A DNA stretch of 64,000 nt from Hoylesella enoeca JCM 12259 (lineage in GTDB: Bacteria; Bacteroidota; Bacteroidia; Bacteroidales; Bacteroidaceae): positions 62,001-126,000 of the forward strand of contig NZ_BAIX01000002.1 in NCBI RefSeq assembly GCF_000613405.1. The letters are read 5' to 3'. The notes below the pieces were generated by a model. That model had not been told where the DNA came from, did not search any database, and was given only the letters and a program-made list of their open reading frames with translations. Position numbers and translations under genes: made by a program. Below, one piece after another: positions 16,298-25,947 of the stretch. Within the stretch, counting starts at the first letter, position 1. Each line of letters opens with the position of its first letter.

Positions 16298-16337
16298 CAA
16301 ACCGATCTTTGCATCGGACCAACAACTTGGAAAGGTC

Positions 16338-18236
16338 ATGTTTCGTATAAAGAAATTAGATATATTCATCGCACGCCAATTTGCTCTTTTATTTGTGGGC
16401 ACCTTCTTCATCTGTCAGTTTGTGCTGATGATGCAGTTTCTGTGGATGTATATCGACAAACTGATCGGAAAAGGACTGTCAATGGAGATCATGGCACAGT
16501 TCTTTTGGTATATGGGACTGATGCTTGTGCCGCAAGCCTTGCCACTGGCCATTCTCCTGTCGTCATTGATCACATTCGGAAATTTAGGTGAAAGTTCTGA
16601 GTTGACTGCTATCAAAGCCTCCGGGACATCGCTGATGCAAGCGTTCAGATCGCTGATTCTCTTATCGACTTTAATCAGTATCGGATCGTTTTATTTTCAA
16701 AACAACGTTGGTCCGGAAGCTAATATGAAGATCGCACAGCTGCTGATTTCTATCAAACAGAAGAGTCCGGAGGTGGAAATACCCGAAGGAATTTTCTATG
16801 ATGGCATCAGCGGCACTAACATTTATGTGCAGAAAAAGGATGTGGAGACCGGAAAACTGTATGGCGTGATGGTCTATAAGATGTCGGCCAGCTACGAAGA
16901 TGCCACCATTATATTGGCAGATTCGGGAATGTTGCAGTCTACGGCCGAGAAGAAACACCTGATCATGACGCTTTGGAGCGGCGAATGGTTTCAGAACATG
17001 CAGTCCAGTGCGCTTGGAAATACAGCTTCCGTGCCCTATCAACGAGAATCGTTCGTGACGAAACGGATCGTGGAAGACTTCGATGGAGATTTCAGTTTGA
17101 CAGACGCCACATCGCTTTCAAACAATGCACGAGCTAAGAGTTTGGCCAAGATTCGCATGGATATCGACTCGCTGAATCACGAATTCGACAGCATCGGACG
17201 GGCATATTATCAAGATTTCAAACTGTTGCTGTCGCACACCGACAGCCTGCCGAAAGTAGATTCCATGCGGGCTGTCAAAATGGCTAAGGCCCAATCATTT
17301 GACTATGATTCGTTGTTTGACAAACTGCCGGTAGACAAACGGCTGGAAGCTGTGAACTATGCGCTCAGCCAAGTGCAGAATGGCGTGAGCACACTTGAAT
17401 TTAAAAGTTTGGTCACCGACGACGGCGACTATATCATCCGACAGCATCAGATCGAACGAATCAATAAATTCACCGTCGCACTCTCGTGCTTGATATTCTT
17501 CTTTATCGGTGCTCCGCTGGGCGCGATCATACGTAAAGGCGGCCTGGGCGTACCCGTGATCATCTCCGTCTTGGTGTTTATCGTCTATTACATTTTAGAT
17601 AATTCGGGTTACAGAATGGCTCGCGGAGGCATGTGGGCAGTATGGTTCGGCAAAGGACTGGCCCCCGGCGTGCTCATCCCTATTGCCATCTTCGTAACTT
17701 ATAAAGCCAATAACGACTCGGTGGTGTTCAATTTCGATCTTTACCGCGACCTCTTCCGACGAATGTTCGGACTGCGTGTGAAACGCCATTTCTTCGGTAA
17801 AGAGGTGATCATCAACGATCCTGTCTATCACGAAGATGCACTGCAACTGAGACAGATCACACAAGAAATTCGGACGTATTCAAAAGAACACAATCTGCGA
17901 ACAGCCCCAAATGTTATCAAAGTATTCTTCAAATATCAGCCCGATCATGAAATCGAGCGTATTAATCAATCGTTGGAAACAGTGATAGAAGACTTGTCCA
18001 ATACGAGAGACAAACAGATCCTCAAAGATCTGAGCGCCTATCCCATCCTTGCAGTTAAGGCTCACACTCGGCCGTTTGAGCACAAATGGATGAATGTTGT
18101 GGCAGGAGTTTTCCTGCCTGCGGGCATTTTCATCTATCTGAGAATGTGGCGTTTCAGACTTCGGTTGTTGCGAGATCTGCGCACAATTATGCAAACCAAC
18201 AGCGATATTATCACCAGAATACAAAAGAATCAATGA
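16338..18236 (+). CDS. LptF/LptG-family lipopolysaccharide export permease
   Basis: The 632-residue inner-membrane protein is of the YjgP/YjgQ family, which extracts lipopolysaccharide from the inner membrane with LptB. It has three N-terminal helices (FALLFVGTFFICQFVLMMQF, QALPLAILLSSLITFGNLG, about 100-120), a periplasmic beta-jellyroll-like domain (about 120-375) and three further helices (FTVALSCLIFFFIGAPLGAI onward). The signature ELTAIKASGTSLMQAFR follows helix 2. An extra cytoplasmic part of about 170 residues with one more hydrophobic segment near 590-610 makes it longer than the roughly 360-residue E. coli proteins. LptF versus LptG cannot be separated here. Confidence 0.88.
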   Translation: MFRIKKLDIFIARQFALLFVGTFFICQFVLMMQFLWMYIDKLIGKGLSMEIMAQFFWYMGLMLVPQALPLAILLSSLITFGNLGESSELTAIKASGTSLMQAFRSLILLSTLISIGSFYFQNNVGPEANMKIAQLLISIKQKSPEVEIPEGIFYDGISGTNIYVQKKDVETGKLYGVMVYKMSASYEDATIILADSGMLQSTAEKKHLIMTLWSGEWFQNMQSSALGNTASVPYQRESFVTKRIVEDFDGDFSLTDATSLSNNARAKSLAKIRMDIDSLNHEFDSIGRAYYQDFKLLLSHTDSLPKVDSMRAVKMAKAQSFDYDSLFDKLPVDKRLEAVNYALSQVQNGVSTLEFKSLVTDDGDYIIRQHQIERINKFTVALSCLIFFFIGAPLGAIIRKGGLGVPVIISVLVFIVYYILDNSGYRMARGGMWAVWFGKGLAPGVLIPIAIFVTYKANNDSVVFNFDLYRDLFRRMFGLRVKRHFFGKEVIINDPVYHEDALQLRQITQEIRTYSKEHNLRTAPNVIKVFFKYQPDHEIERINQSLETVIEDLSNTRDKQILKDLSAYPILAVKAHTRPFEHKWMNVVAGVFLPAGIFIYLRMWRFRLRLLRDLRTIMQTNSDIITRIQKNQ

Positions 18237-18291
18237 TCTGCCAGTCATTCTCAAATTATAAAGAACCCAAAGAATATTAAGCTGAAACACT

Positions 18292-19503
18292 ATGGAAAAA
18301 TCCAAATTAAACAGCGTCGAAGAAGCTGTAAAAGATTTTAAAGATGGTAAATTTGTAATCGTTGTTGATGATGAAGATCGCGAAAACGAGGGAGATCTGA
18401 TCATTGCAGCTGAAAAGATAACACCGGAAAAAGTAAACTTCATGTTGAAAAACGCGCGCGGAGTGCTCTGCGTACCAATAACGTTGTCGCGTTGTAAAGA
18501 ACTTGATCTGCCTCATCAAGTGATGGACAACACTTCTATGTTAGGAACACCTTTCACTGTCACCGTAGACAAACTGGAAGGATGCACTACCGGTGTGTCG
18601 GCTCATGACCGTGCCGAGACTATCAAAGCGCTGGCCGATCCCACTTCTACGCCTCGCACATTCGGCAGACCGGGTCATATCAATCCGCTCTATGCGCAAG
18701 ACAACGGCGTATTGCGGCGTAGCGGTCACACAGAAGCGGCCATCGATCTCTGTAAAATGGCCGGTCTCTATCCCGCCGGAGCTTTAATGGAAATCATGAA
18801 CGACGACGGAACAATGGCCCGTTTGCCCGAACTCAAAAAGCTGGCCGAGCAATATGACTTGAAGATTATCTCTATTAAAGATATGATCGCGTACAGATTA
18901 AGAACAGAGTCATTGATAGAAGTGGGTAACAAAGTGGATATGCCCACAAAGTATGGGCATTTCAAACTCATCCCTTTTCGACAGATCAGCACGGGCGTAG
19001 AACACATGGCGCTGGTGAAAGGAGAGTGGGAACCCGAGGAATCGATCTTGGTTCGCGTGCATTCATCCTGCGCTACGGGCGACATTCTCGGTAGTATGCG
19101 TTGTGATTGCGGTGAACAGCTCCATAAAGCGATGCAGATGATTGATAAAGCAGGCAAAGGCGTGCTGATCTACATGCAACAAGAAGGTCGCGGAATCGGA
19201 TTAATGAATAAGATTGCAGCCTATAAATTACAAGAGGAAGGTTATGATACGGTGGAAGCCAACGTGCATCTCGGCTTCAAACCCGACGAACGCGACTACG
19301 GTTGCGGCGCTCAAATGCTCCGTCATCTCAACGTACACAAAATGCGACTGATCACCAATAACCCCACCAAACGAGTGGGATTAGAGGCTTACGGACTGGA
19401 AATCGTCGAAAATATACCCATCGAAATCGAGCCGACCCCCTATGATTACCGGTATCTTAAAACCAAACAAGAACGCATGGGACATCATCTTCACCTGCAA
19501 TAA
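18292..19503 (+). CDS. ribBA: Bifunctional 3,4-dihydroxy-2-butanone-4-phosphate synthase / GTP cyclohydrolase II
   Basis: The 403-residue riboflavin-synthesis fusion enzyme makes both starting branches of the pathway. The N-terminal RibB domain (about 1-205) has [12 protein letters not shown] and [15 protein letters not shown]. The C-terminal RibA domain (about 206-403) has the zinc-binding [20 protein letters not shown] and the GTP-site [13 protein letters not shown]. Both active sites look intact. It starts 55 bp after the permease gene and may share its transcript. Confidence 0.96.
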   Translation: MEKSKLNSVEEAVKDFKDGKFVIVVDDEDRENEGDLIIAAEKITPEKVNFMLKNARGVLCVPITLSRCKELDLPHQVMDNTSMLGTPFTVTVDKLEGCTTGVSAHDRAETIKALADPTSTPRTFGRPGHINPLYAQDNGVLRRSGHTEAAIDLCKMAGLYPAGALMEIMNDDGTMARLPELKKLAEQYDLKIISIKDMIAYRLRTESLIEVGNKVDMPTKYGHFKLIPFRQISTGVEHMALVKGEWEPEESILVRVHSSCATGDILGSMRCDCGEQLHKAMQMIDKAGKGVLIYMQQEGRGIGLMNKIAAYKLQEEGYDTVEANVHLGFKPDERDYGCGAQMLRHLNVHKMRLITNNPTKRVGLEAYGLEIVENIPIEIEPTPYDYRYLKTKQERMGHHLHLQ

Positions 19504-19664
19504 GCCGTTATCTCTGTCTGCAATAAGTGCTAAGAAGATGCTGTTTAGTTCGCAATCTGTCACGAATTGAGTGCTTTTCATGAAATAATTACACATACCT
19601 TGCGTTATAACAGATAAATTGCTTACTTTTGCAAGATAACAATCATAAAAAATCAGAACCATAT

Positions 19665-19739
19665 ATGAGCATTCAACAAACGTCACTCAATATCATCATC
19701 CCTACATCTATAAAAGATCGATGCAAGGTAAAAGTATAG
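19665..19739 (+). CDS. Possible 24-residue peptide behind its own promoter
   Basis: ATG at 19665 opens MSIQQTSLNIIIPTSIKDRC before a stop at 19739. A -7-like TACTTTTG lies at 19624-19631. It has no recognised relatives. It could be a leader peptide, a remnant or chance. The 430-bp gap between ribBA and exbB otherwise holds only the exbB promoter at 19814-19821. Confidence 0.2.
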   Translation: MSIQQTSLNIIIPTSIKDRCKVKV

Positions 19740-19813
19740 CGGTCGTCCATAAAAAATCGAGAGACACTCCGTTAAAACTTCTTAACCAGAGTTCGTTTTA
19801 AACATGAATTTAC

Positions 19814-19821
19814 TATCTTTG
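19814..19821 (+). promoter_or_regulatory. Promoter of the exbB-exbD-tonB operon (-7 box)
   Basis: TATCTTTG matches the Bacteroidetes -7 box perfectly. It gives a leader of about 110 nt before exbB, with no hairpin that I can see. Confidence 0.65.
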
Positions 19822-19933
19822 CCTTGTCAATATGCTATATAGCGAACATATCGTAGGCACAAAGTAACATTAAATCAAGTAAGATATCAACAACTTAAAT
19901 TTATTAACAACTAAAAGATTAAAGTTTTAAATT

Positions 19934-20773
19934 ATGGCAACAACACAAAAAACAGCCAGCCCTGCCAAGAAATCGCAGGGCTTCCAAGGAGTTAGAGCAG
20001 CTTTCTGGATCATCGTATTCTGCTTTATCGTCGCAGTGGGTATCTTCAAATTTTTGTTGGGTAATCCCGCAAACTTCGTTAACAACGATCCGACTGGCGC
20101 CGTATTAAACGGGAATTTATTAGGTACGATTTATAAAGGTGGTATGGTCGTTCCTATCATCCACACTTTGTTGCTCACCGTGCTCACACTCTCTATCGAG
20201 CGTTGGTTGGCTTTGCGCACCGCTTTCGGTACAGGATCTCTGACCAAATTCGTGGCTAACATCAAGGCAGCAGTGAGCGCTAACGACTTCGCCAAGGCTC
20301 AACAGCTCTGCGACAAACAGAAAGGTTCTGTGGCAAACGTTGTTACAGCTTCTCTGAACGCTTACAAAGAGATGGAAGCAACGAGTGGCATGAAGAAAGG
20401 TCAAAAAGTTTCCAAGATTCAGCAAGCTCATGAAGAAGCAACTCAACTCGAGATGCCGACTTTGCAAATGAATCTTCCGATCATCGCAACCATCGTCACA
20501 TTGGGTACGCTTACAGGACTTCTTGGTACGGTAACCGGTATGATCAAGTCATTCGCAGCATTGGCAGCTGGTGGTGGAGGTGACTCTCTTGCTCTGTCAA
20601 CGGGTATTTCTGAGGCCTTGATCAACACCGCATTCGGTATCTTGACATCTTGGTTTGCAGTTATTTCATATAACTTCTTTACCAACAAGATTGATAAGTT
20701 GACCTACGCCCTCGATGAGGTTGGTTATTCAATTGCTCAGACATACGAAGCCAATCACGCAGAAGAAGCTTAA
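19934..20773 (+). CDS. exbB: ExbB/TolQ-type proton channel subunit
   Basis: The 279-residue MotA/TolQ/ExbB-family inner-membrane protein forms a proton channel with ExbD and energises TonB-dependent outer-membrane transport. Helices lie near 25-45 (AAFWIIVFCFIVAVGIFKFL), 75-92 (VVPIIHTLLLTVLTLSIERW), 180-205 (IIATIVTLGTLTGLLGTVTG) and 225-250. The GLLGTVTGMIKSF motif is the family signature. It is followed by two exbD genes and tonB, in the usual Bacteroidetes order. Confidence 0.93.
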   Translation: MATTQKTASPAKKSQGFQGVRAAFWIIVFCFIVAVGIFKFLLGNPANFVNNDPTGAVLNGNLLGTIYKGGMVVPIIHTLLLTVLTLSIERWLALRTAFGTGSLTKFVANIKAAVSANDFAKAQQLCDKQKGSVANVVTASLNAYKEMEATSGMKKGQKVSKIQQAHEEATQLEMPTLQMNLPIIATIVTLGTLTGLLGTVTGMIKSFAALAAGGGGDSLALSTGISEALINTAFGILTSWFAVISYNFFTNKIDKLTYALDEVGYSIAQTYEANHAEEA

Positions 20774-20803
20774 TTTTTGCTAACCCTCTAAAAATTTATC
20801 GCT

Positions 20804-21415
20804 ATGGGTAAAGTAAAAGTTAAGAAACAAACGGTCTGGATCGATATGACACCGATGTCGGACGTGATGGTTCTTTTGCTGACATTCTTTATGTTGACAT
20901 CAACGTTCGTAAAGAATGAACCAGTGAAAGTCGTGACGCCAGGTTCGGTTTCAGAGATCAAAGTTCCGGAAAAGGACGTGCTGAATATCCTTGTCGACAA
21001 GTCTGGCAAGATATTCATGAGTATGGACAACCAAATGCAAATGGCTGATGTACTCTCCAATATGATCAACCAATTCGGTGTATCATTAAACAGCACGCAA
21101 ATCAAGAAGTTTCAGAAAGATCCGATGTGGGGTGTTCCGATGGATAAACTTTCTGCCTACTTGAATCTCGATGAGAGTCAGATGGCAAATGAAATCAAAA
21201 ATCAAGGTATCCCTACTGACAGTATCGACGGCAAGAAAAGCGAGTTCCAATTGTGGGTTGAGCAAGCCCGTGATGTGAATCCCGATATCAAACTTGCCAT
21301 CAAAGCCGATGCAGATACTCCTTATAAAGTGGTAAAGAAGGTGATGTCTGAACTTCAAGATATGAGTGAGAACCGTTACTATCTGATCACTTCATACAAA
21401 AAACAGGAGGATTAA
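20804..21415 (+). CDS. exbD: ExbD/TolR-type protein, first copy
   Basis: The 203-residue protein has a short basic N-terminus and one transmembrane helix with the proton-relaying Asp (IDMTPMSDVMVLLLTFFMLT), then a periplasmic domain. It works with ExbB to transmit the proton motive force to TonB. Bacteroidetes commonly carry two non-identical ExbD proteins, as here; the second starts 4 bp after this stop. Confidence 0.92.
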   Translation: MGKVKVKKQTVWIDMTPMSDVMVLLLTFFMLTSTFVKNEPVKVVTPGSVSEIKVPEKDVLNILVDKSGKIFMSMDNQMQMADVLSNMINQFGVSLNSTQIKKFQKDPMWGVPMDKLSAYLNLDESQMANEIKNQGIPTDSIDGKKSEFQLWVEQARDVNPDIKLAIKADADTPYKVVKKVMSELQDMSENRYYLITSYKKQED

Positions 21416-21418
21416 AGA

Positions 21419-22063
21419 ATGAAAAAGAAAGAAAGCAAACAAAAGAAGATGGATGTCCGCGTCGACTTTACGCCGATGGTGGATATGATGATGCTTCTGA
21501 TCACATTCTTTATGCTCTGTACGTCGCTGGCTAAACCGCAGACAATGGAGTTGAGTATGCCGAGTAACGATAAGAACTTGACAGATGAGAATAAATCTGT
21601 AACGAAGGAATCTTACACGATCACGATTTACGTAACAGGCAACAATGGTATCTATTACATTGCCGGTATCCCAAAGTATGATGATCCTTCGTGTCTGAAG
21701 AAGACCACTTGGGGCAAAGACGGAATTCGAAAAGTCCTCATCACACACGTTACCGAAGACGGAACTCAGCCCGTCCAACAAGTGATGTTGGCGAAAGCCA
21801 AACTTGATGAGAAGAAGTTGAAGGATTCCAAATTTCCACAAGAGCAATACGATAAGGAACTTGCCAAGATCAAATCCGGTGACATTGACGGACAGCATAT
21901 CTCCACAATGACCGTTATTATTAAGGCAACAGACAATTCGAAATATGACAATTTGGTCGATGCTCTTGACGAAATGCAGATTTGCAGCATTGGTAAATAC
22001 GTGATAGACAAAGTTAAACCCGAAGACAAAGCCCTTCTCCAAAAGGCTGGCGTTAAGGAGTAA
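21419..22063 (+). CDS. exbD: ExbD/TolR-type protein, second copy
   Basis: The 214-residue paralogue of the preceding gene has the same N-terminal helix and essential Asp (FTPMVDMMMLLITFFMLC), but a different periplasmic domain with a Cys pair that does not form an obvious motif. It is probably a partner in a mixed ExbB-ExbD complex. The tight spacing (4 bp to the previous gene, 28 bp to tonB) supports one operon. Confidence 0.92.
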   Translation: MKKKESKQKKMDVRVDFTPMVDMMMLLITFFMLCTSLAKPQTMELSMPSNDKNLTDENKSVTKESYTITIYVTGNNGIYYIAGIPKYDDPSCLKKTTWGKDGIRKVLITHVTEDGTQPVQQVMLAKAKLDEKKLKDSKFPQEQYDKELAKIKSGDIDGQHISTMTVIIKATDNSKYDNLVDALDEMQICSIGKYVIDKVKPEDKALLQKAGVKE

Positions 22064-22091
22064 CTGTGTAAACTATTAAAAGAAGAAAGCT

Positions 22092-22925
22092 ATGTCAAAA
22101 ATAGATTTGATTTCGAACGATTGGGTCGATTTGATCTTCGAAGGCAAGAACCAAGCTTACGGAGCTTATAAGCTACGTAAAGGGACTTCCAGAAGAAATA
22201 TCATCTCAATCATTATAGTAGTTGTCGTTGCCCTTCTCGCATTCTCTGTAGTCGCTATTAAGAAGATTGTTGACGCAAATATGGAGAAAGTCGCTTCGAC
22301 TCAAGTCACAGAATTGTCCAACTTAGACCAGAAGCAAAAGAAAGCAGAGGTCAAGAAACAAATCAAAGTGCAAGAGCCAGAGAAAGTGGTTGAACGCGTC
22401 AAGAGTTCTGTTAAGTTTACCGCACCTGTCATTAAGAAAGACAGCGAGGTAAAACCCGAGGACGAAATCAAGACACAAGACCAGCTGATGCAGAACAAAG
22501 CTGCTATCGGTTCATTTGATGTCAAAGGTAACGACGATGCTAACGGTGAAGTGCTGAAAGCCAAGGAAGTCATCGCACAACCTGAACCTCCCAAAGTAGA
22601 AGAGAATAAAGTCTTCGATATGGTTGAAGAAATGCCGTCATTCCCAGGCGGTCCGGCTGCCTTGATGCAGTTCCTCCAGAGCAATACGCATTATCCGCCG
22701 GTGGCTCAGGAGAATGGAGTTCAAGGACGCGTTACCGTCTCCTTCGTTGTCGAAAAAGATGGTTCGATCACCGATGTTCAAGTGGCACGTTCAGCCGATC
22801 CTTCTTTGGACAAAGAGGCAATACGTGTTGTCAAGAGCATGCCACGCTGGACTCCGGGCCGTCAAAACGGTTCCACTGTGCGTGTGAAGTTCAATGTACC
22901 TGTAACGTTCAAACTTCAGCAATAA
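22092..22925 (+). CDS. tonB: TonB energy-transducer protein
   Basis: The 277-residue protein has one N-terminal transmembrane helix (IISIIIVVVVALLAFSVVAI), a Lys/Glu/Pro-rich periplasm-spanning region (about 60-190) and a C-terminal TonB domain (about 195-277; ENGVQGRVTVSFVVEKDGS, MPRWTPGRQNG, VRVKFNVPVTFKL). It carries energy from ExbB/ExbD to outer-membrane receptors such as the one at 37591-39776. The PPVAQENG opening is typical of Bacteroidetes TonB. Confidence 0.93.
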   Translation: MSKIDLISNDWVDLIFEGKNQAYGAYKLRKGTSRRNIISIIIVVVVALLAFSVVAIKKIVDANMEKVASTQVTELSNLDQKQKKAEVKKQIKVQEPEKVVERVKSSVKFTAPVIKKDSEVKPEDEIKTQDQLMQNKAAIGSFDVKGNDDANGEVLKAKEVIAQPEPPKVEENKVFDMVEEMPSFPGGPAALMQFLQSNTHYPPVAQENGVQGRVTVSFVVEKDGSITDVQVARSADPSLDKEAIRVVKSMPRWTPGRQNGSTVRVKFNVPVTFKLQQ

Positions 22926-22931
22926 CTGATT

Positions 22932-23890
22932 ATGAACAAAACAACATCTTACACTATCGTAGGATTAACCCTTCTCACCACTCTTATTGCTTCATGCGGA
23001 CCGCAGAAGCATAAGGGTGGGAGAACAGATACTTATTCGTCAGGGGTGATTCGTTTCGCCTCTGACGAAAGTTTTAGCCCCATTATTGAAGAAGAGCGCG
23101 ACGTTTTTGAGAGTATCTACACAAAAGCAAAGGTAAATCCCACATACACGAGCGAATCCGAAGGAATTAATTTGCTACTCAAAGACAGCATCTGTCTAAT
23201 GATTGCTGCGCGAGACTTCAAACCTAACGAAAAGAAAAACCTGCAAGACCGCAGATTTATGCCACAATCGTTCGCCATTGCCTATGACGGGTTGGCACTG
23301 ATTGTGAATAAGACAAACACGGATACATGCATCACAGTGAACGACATTGCACGCATCCTGACAGGAAAAGTAAAGAAATGGAGCGATATTTATCCCTCCT
23401 CTAAGCGCGGAGACATCGTTCTCGTTTTCGACAACAAAAAGTCAAGCACCGTTCATTTTGCCGAAGACAGCATCCTCCACGGTAATCCCATCACCAGCCC
23501 CAATGTCATCGCGACCAACAAAACGGCTGATGTCATCAGTTATGTGGAGAAAAATACCGGTGCCATCGGTATCATCGGCAGTAATTGGTTGAACGATAAA
23601 CGCGACACAACCAATCTCACATTCAACAAGAATATTCGTTTAATGTCGGTAAGCAAATTACAGAAGCAACGCCCGCCAACAGCTGGAAACCTTACCAATA
23701 CTATATATATAATGGCAATTATCCGCTCATCCGAACCATTTATTGCCTGCTCAACGACCCCATCAACGGCCTGCCATGGGGCTTTGCCAACTTCATCCGC
23801 TCGCCCAAAGGTCAGATGATCGTGATGAAAGCAGGACTTTTACCGGTTGTAGGCAATATCAATATAAGAAACGTTAACGTCACCGAGTAA
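22932..23890 (+). CDS. PstS-like phosphate-binding lipoprotein (frameshifted in this sequence)
   Basis: The product is a lipoprotein (signal ending IASCG) with the PBP-type fold of phosphate-binding PstS proteins: GVIRFASDESFSPIIEEE, FAIAYDGLALIVNK, ISYVEKNTGAIGIIG. The frame breaks at about 23655-23657, where SVSK continues in another frame as ITEATPANSWKPYQYYIYNG and runs to the stop at 23890. One missing A in AAAATT restores a 319-residue protein with a normal C-terminus (WGFANFIRSPKGQMIVMKAG). Similar proteins accompany exbB-exbD-tonB operons in Bacteroidetes; whether the ligand is phosphate is not certain. The frameshift is probably a sequencing error. Confidence 0.8.
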
Positions 23891-23953
23891 ACAAAACATT
23901 TACAACATAGGAACGTTTAAGATCATACAGACTCAGAATTAAAAACAGGGAAA

Positions 23954-25378
23954 ATGATGAGAACAAGAAAATATCTATTAGCAGCAGCGCTGATGATAGG
24001 ATTCAGCACTGCAATGATGGCACAAGATGTCAAAAGTCAGGTAGACGCTATCACCAAAGTGATAACTGCGAATAAGGCTAACCCGGCTGCGGCAGCAGAA
24101 CAGGTAAAAGCTTTTTACAAGCAAAACAAAAAGAATACAGAGGCTTTGGTCGGCTTAGGGCGTGCTTACCTCAACATTCAAGACACCGTAAATGCTAAGA
24201 AATATGCAGAAGAAGCCATCAAGAGAGACAAGAATTGTGCACCCGGCTATATCCTGTTGGGCGACATCGAAGTTGTGAAAGACAATGGAGGCGCAGCATC
24301 GAGTTGGTATTCAAGCGCCATCTATTTCGATCCCAAAAATCCCGAAGGCTATCGCAAATACGCGATGATTTACAGCAAGGTAAGCCCATCAGCATCCGTG
24401 GCAAAACTCGAAGAGCTTCGCAAGCAACGTCCAGATTATCCAGTAGACATCATTTCTGCCGAGATCTATGACAAAGCCGGCAATCTCACCAAAGCTTTGG
24501 AATACTATAACAAAGTGGACAGAAACAAGATGGAACCGCATCAGTTGACTAACTTTGCACTGGACTACTTCCTCAAAGGCGAATTCGACAAGAGTCTTGA
24601 AATCGCGCAATTCGGTAATCAGAAGTTCCCAAGAAATCCTGCCTTGAACCGCATCTCGTTCTTCGACCTCACCAACTTAAAACGCTATCCCGAGGCTTTG
24701 AACTATGCCGACAAACTGTTCAATCAGAGCGACTCTACTAAGATCACCGAAAGCGATTACCTCTACTATGGCTATGCTTACCTTGGGAATAAGGAATACG
24801 ACAAAGCTATCGATATGTTCAATAAGTCGTTGGAAGAAAACAAAGATAATGATGCCGACAAGAGCGACGCCTTGAAAAATATTGCAAATGCCTATAATGA
24901 AAAAGGCGATTTTACCAATGCTACGGCTACTTATGATAAATATCTCAAAAGTTTAAAGCAGATTACGGCAGTTGATTACAATACATTGGCTACAATGTAT
25001 ATGGCACAAACCGAGAAACTGACAGGTACAGCCCAGAAGGAAGCGTACGACAAAGCCGACGGAGTATATGCCGAAATGGCCGAAAAGTTCCCGAGTGCAG
25101 CCGACTTCGCCACCTACCAGCGTGCTCACATCGGCTTTGCTCTTGATCCAGAGACCAAAACCGGCGCAGCCAAACCCCATTATGAGAAACTGATCGAGAT
25201 CATCAAAGGACACACCGAGAAAGGTAGTCGCGATGACGAGCGTCTCATCGAAGCCTATCGCTATTTAGGTTATTATTATATGTTGAAAAACGATAATGCC
25301 ACGGCCAAGAGTTATTGGGAAAAGGTGTTGGAACTCGATCCCGAAAACGCAGCAGCCAAGCAGGCTTTGGGTAAATAA
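23954..25378 (+). CDS. Exported tetratricopeptide-repeat protein
   Basis: A 474-residue protein with a signal peptide (AAALMIGFSTAMMAQ) followed by about ten TPR-like helical pairs over the whole mature chain, for example NTEALVGLGRAYLNIQDTVN, KALEYYNKVDRNKMEPHQL, YYGYAYLGNKEYDKAIDMF and YRYLGYYYMLKNDNATAKSY. It is probably a periplasmic scaffold for protein interaction. It is the last gene after the exbB-tonB-pstS-like group and is followed by a strong terminator. A specific partner cannot be named; the position suggests a link to the TonB system. Confidence 0.85.
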   Translation: MMRTRKYLLAAALMIGFSTAMMAQDVKSQVDAITKVITANKANPAAAAEQVKAFYKQNKKNTEALVGLGRAYLNIQDTVNAKKYAEEAIKRDKNCAPGYILLGDIEVVKDNGGAASSWYSSAIYFDPKNPEGYRKYAMIYSKVSPSASVAKLEELRKQRPDYPVDIISAEIYDKAGNLTKALEYYNKVDRNKMEPHQLTNFALDYFLKGEFDKSLEIAQFGNQKFPRNPALNRISFFDLTNLKRYPEALNYADKLFNQSDSTKITESDYLYYGYAYLGNKEYDKAIDMFNKSLEENKDNDADKSDALKNIANAYNEKGDFTNATATYDKYLKSLKQITAVDYNTLATMYMAQTEKLTGTAQKEAYDKADGVYAEMAEKFPSAADFATYQRAHIGFALDPETKTGAAKPHYEKLIEIIKGHTEKGSRDDERLIEAYRYLGYYYMLKNDNATAKSYWEKVLELDPENAAAKQALGK

Positions 25379-25401
25379 AAGAAGTTCAACAACTATCAAG
25401 C

Positions 25402-25440
25402 AAAGACAGGATGAATCAATCTTCATCCTGTCTTTTTTAT
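25402..25440 (+). terminator. Rho-independent terminator of the TPR gene
   Basis: AAAGACAGGATGAA and TTCATCCTGTCTTT form a perfect stem of about 14 bp with a 6-base loop, then a T-run, 24 bp after the stop codon. Confidence 0.9.
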
Positions 25441-25548
25441 TATATAACGTGAGAATACAGAAAAAAGGAGAAAGACTTTCGTCCTCCTTCCCAAAATTAA
25501 TTCATTTTGTATTGTGAAATATCATCAATTAACCTCCGAACAAAAAAC

Positions 25549-25598
25549 ATGATTCAAGAAAGGATAGCTTCACTTCGCACTTGCTTATGGAAGCCACC
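25549..25598. repeat. 50-bp direct repeat, copy 1
   Basis: This stretch (starting ATGATTCAAGAAAGGATAGC) matches 26084-26133 at 44 of 50 positions. Copy 2 carries a -7 promoter box (TAACTTTG), which is TCACTTCG here. The pair brackets the second palindrome array, so a duplicated promoter region with one decayed copy is likely. Confidence 0.7.
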
Positions 25599-25630
25599 TT
25601 TTTGGGTTTAATTCTTAATAAATTGTAAAT

Positions 25631-25888
25631 AGTAGGGGTACGACGAGTTGCTTTTGTCATTATTGATTCGCCGTAGGCCTACGACGAGCAGTTTTCGTAG
25701 TTTTCCATCGATTGTACCCTACACCGAGCCGTTTTCGCAGTTTTCCATCAATCGTACCTCTACGCCGATCCGTTTTTCTCGTTTTTCGATCATCGTAGGC
25801 CTACGAAGGCCTCTTTTCGCTGCTTTTCATTGATCGTACCCCTACGATGAGCCGTTTCTCTCGCGTTCGGCCTTTCCCAATGTTGAGA
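25631..25888. repeat. Second palindrome array with a 41-bp period (7 units)
   Basis: Cores of the type CGTAGGCCTACG or CGTACCCCTACG start at 25631, 25672, 25713, 25753, 25794 and 25835. The seventh, at 25875-25888, is TCCCAATGTTGAGA, a relative of the first core family of the array at 1090-1676. Steps are 40 or 41 bp. Spacers such as CGAGCCGTTTTCGCAG match the spacers of the other array (CGAGTCGTTTTTGCAG), including two T-tracts 10 bp apart. It lies in a 900-bp gene-poor gap after the TPR gene. Confidence 0.9.
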
Positions 25889-25947
25889 CACGCTGATTTT
25901 ACTTCGCGCATCCATATTCCTCGTGAGAAAAAGGAGCTATCGAAAAC

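Noticed and set aside
23641-23670. Programmed ribosomal frameshift in the PstS-like gene
   Set aside because: There is no slippery heptamer with a downstream structure, and eight similar one-base losses in unrelated genes point to sequence error.
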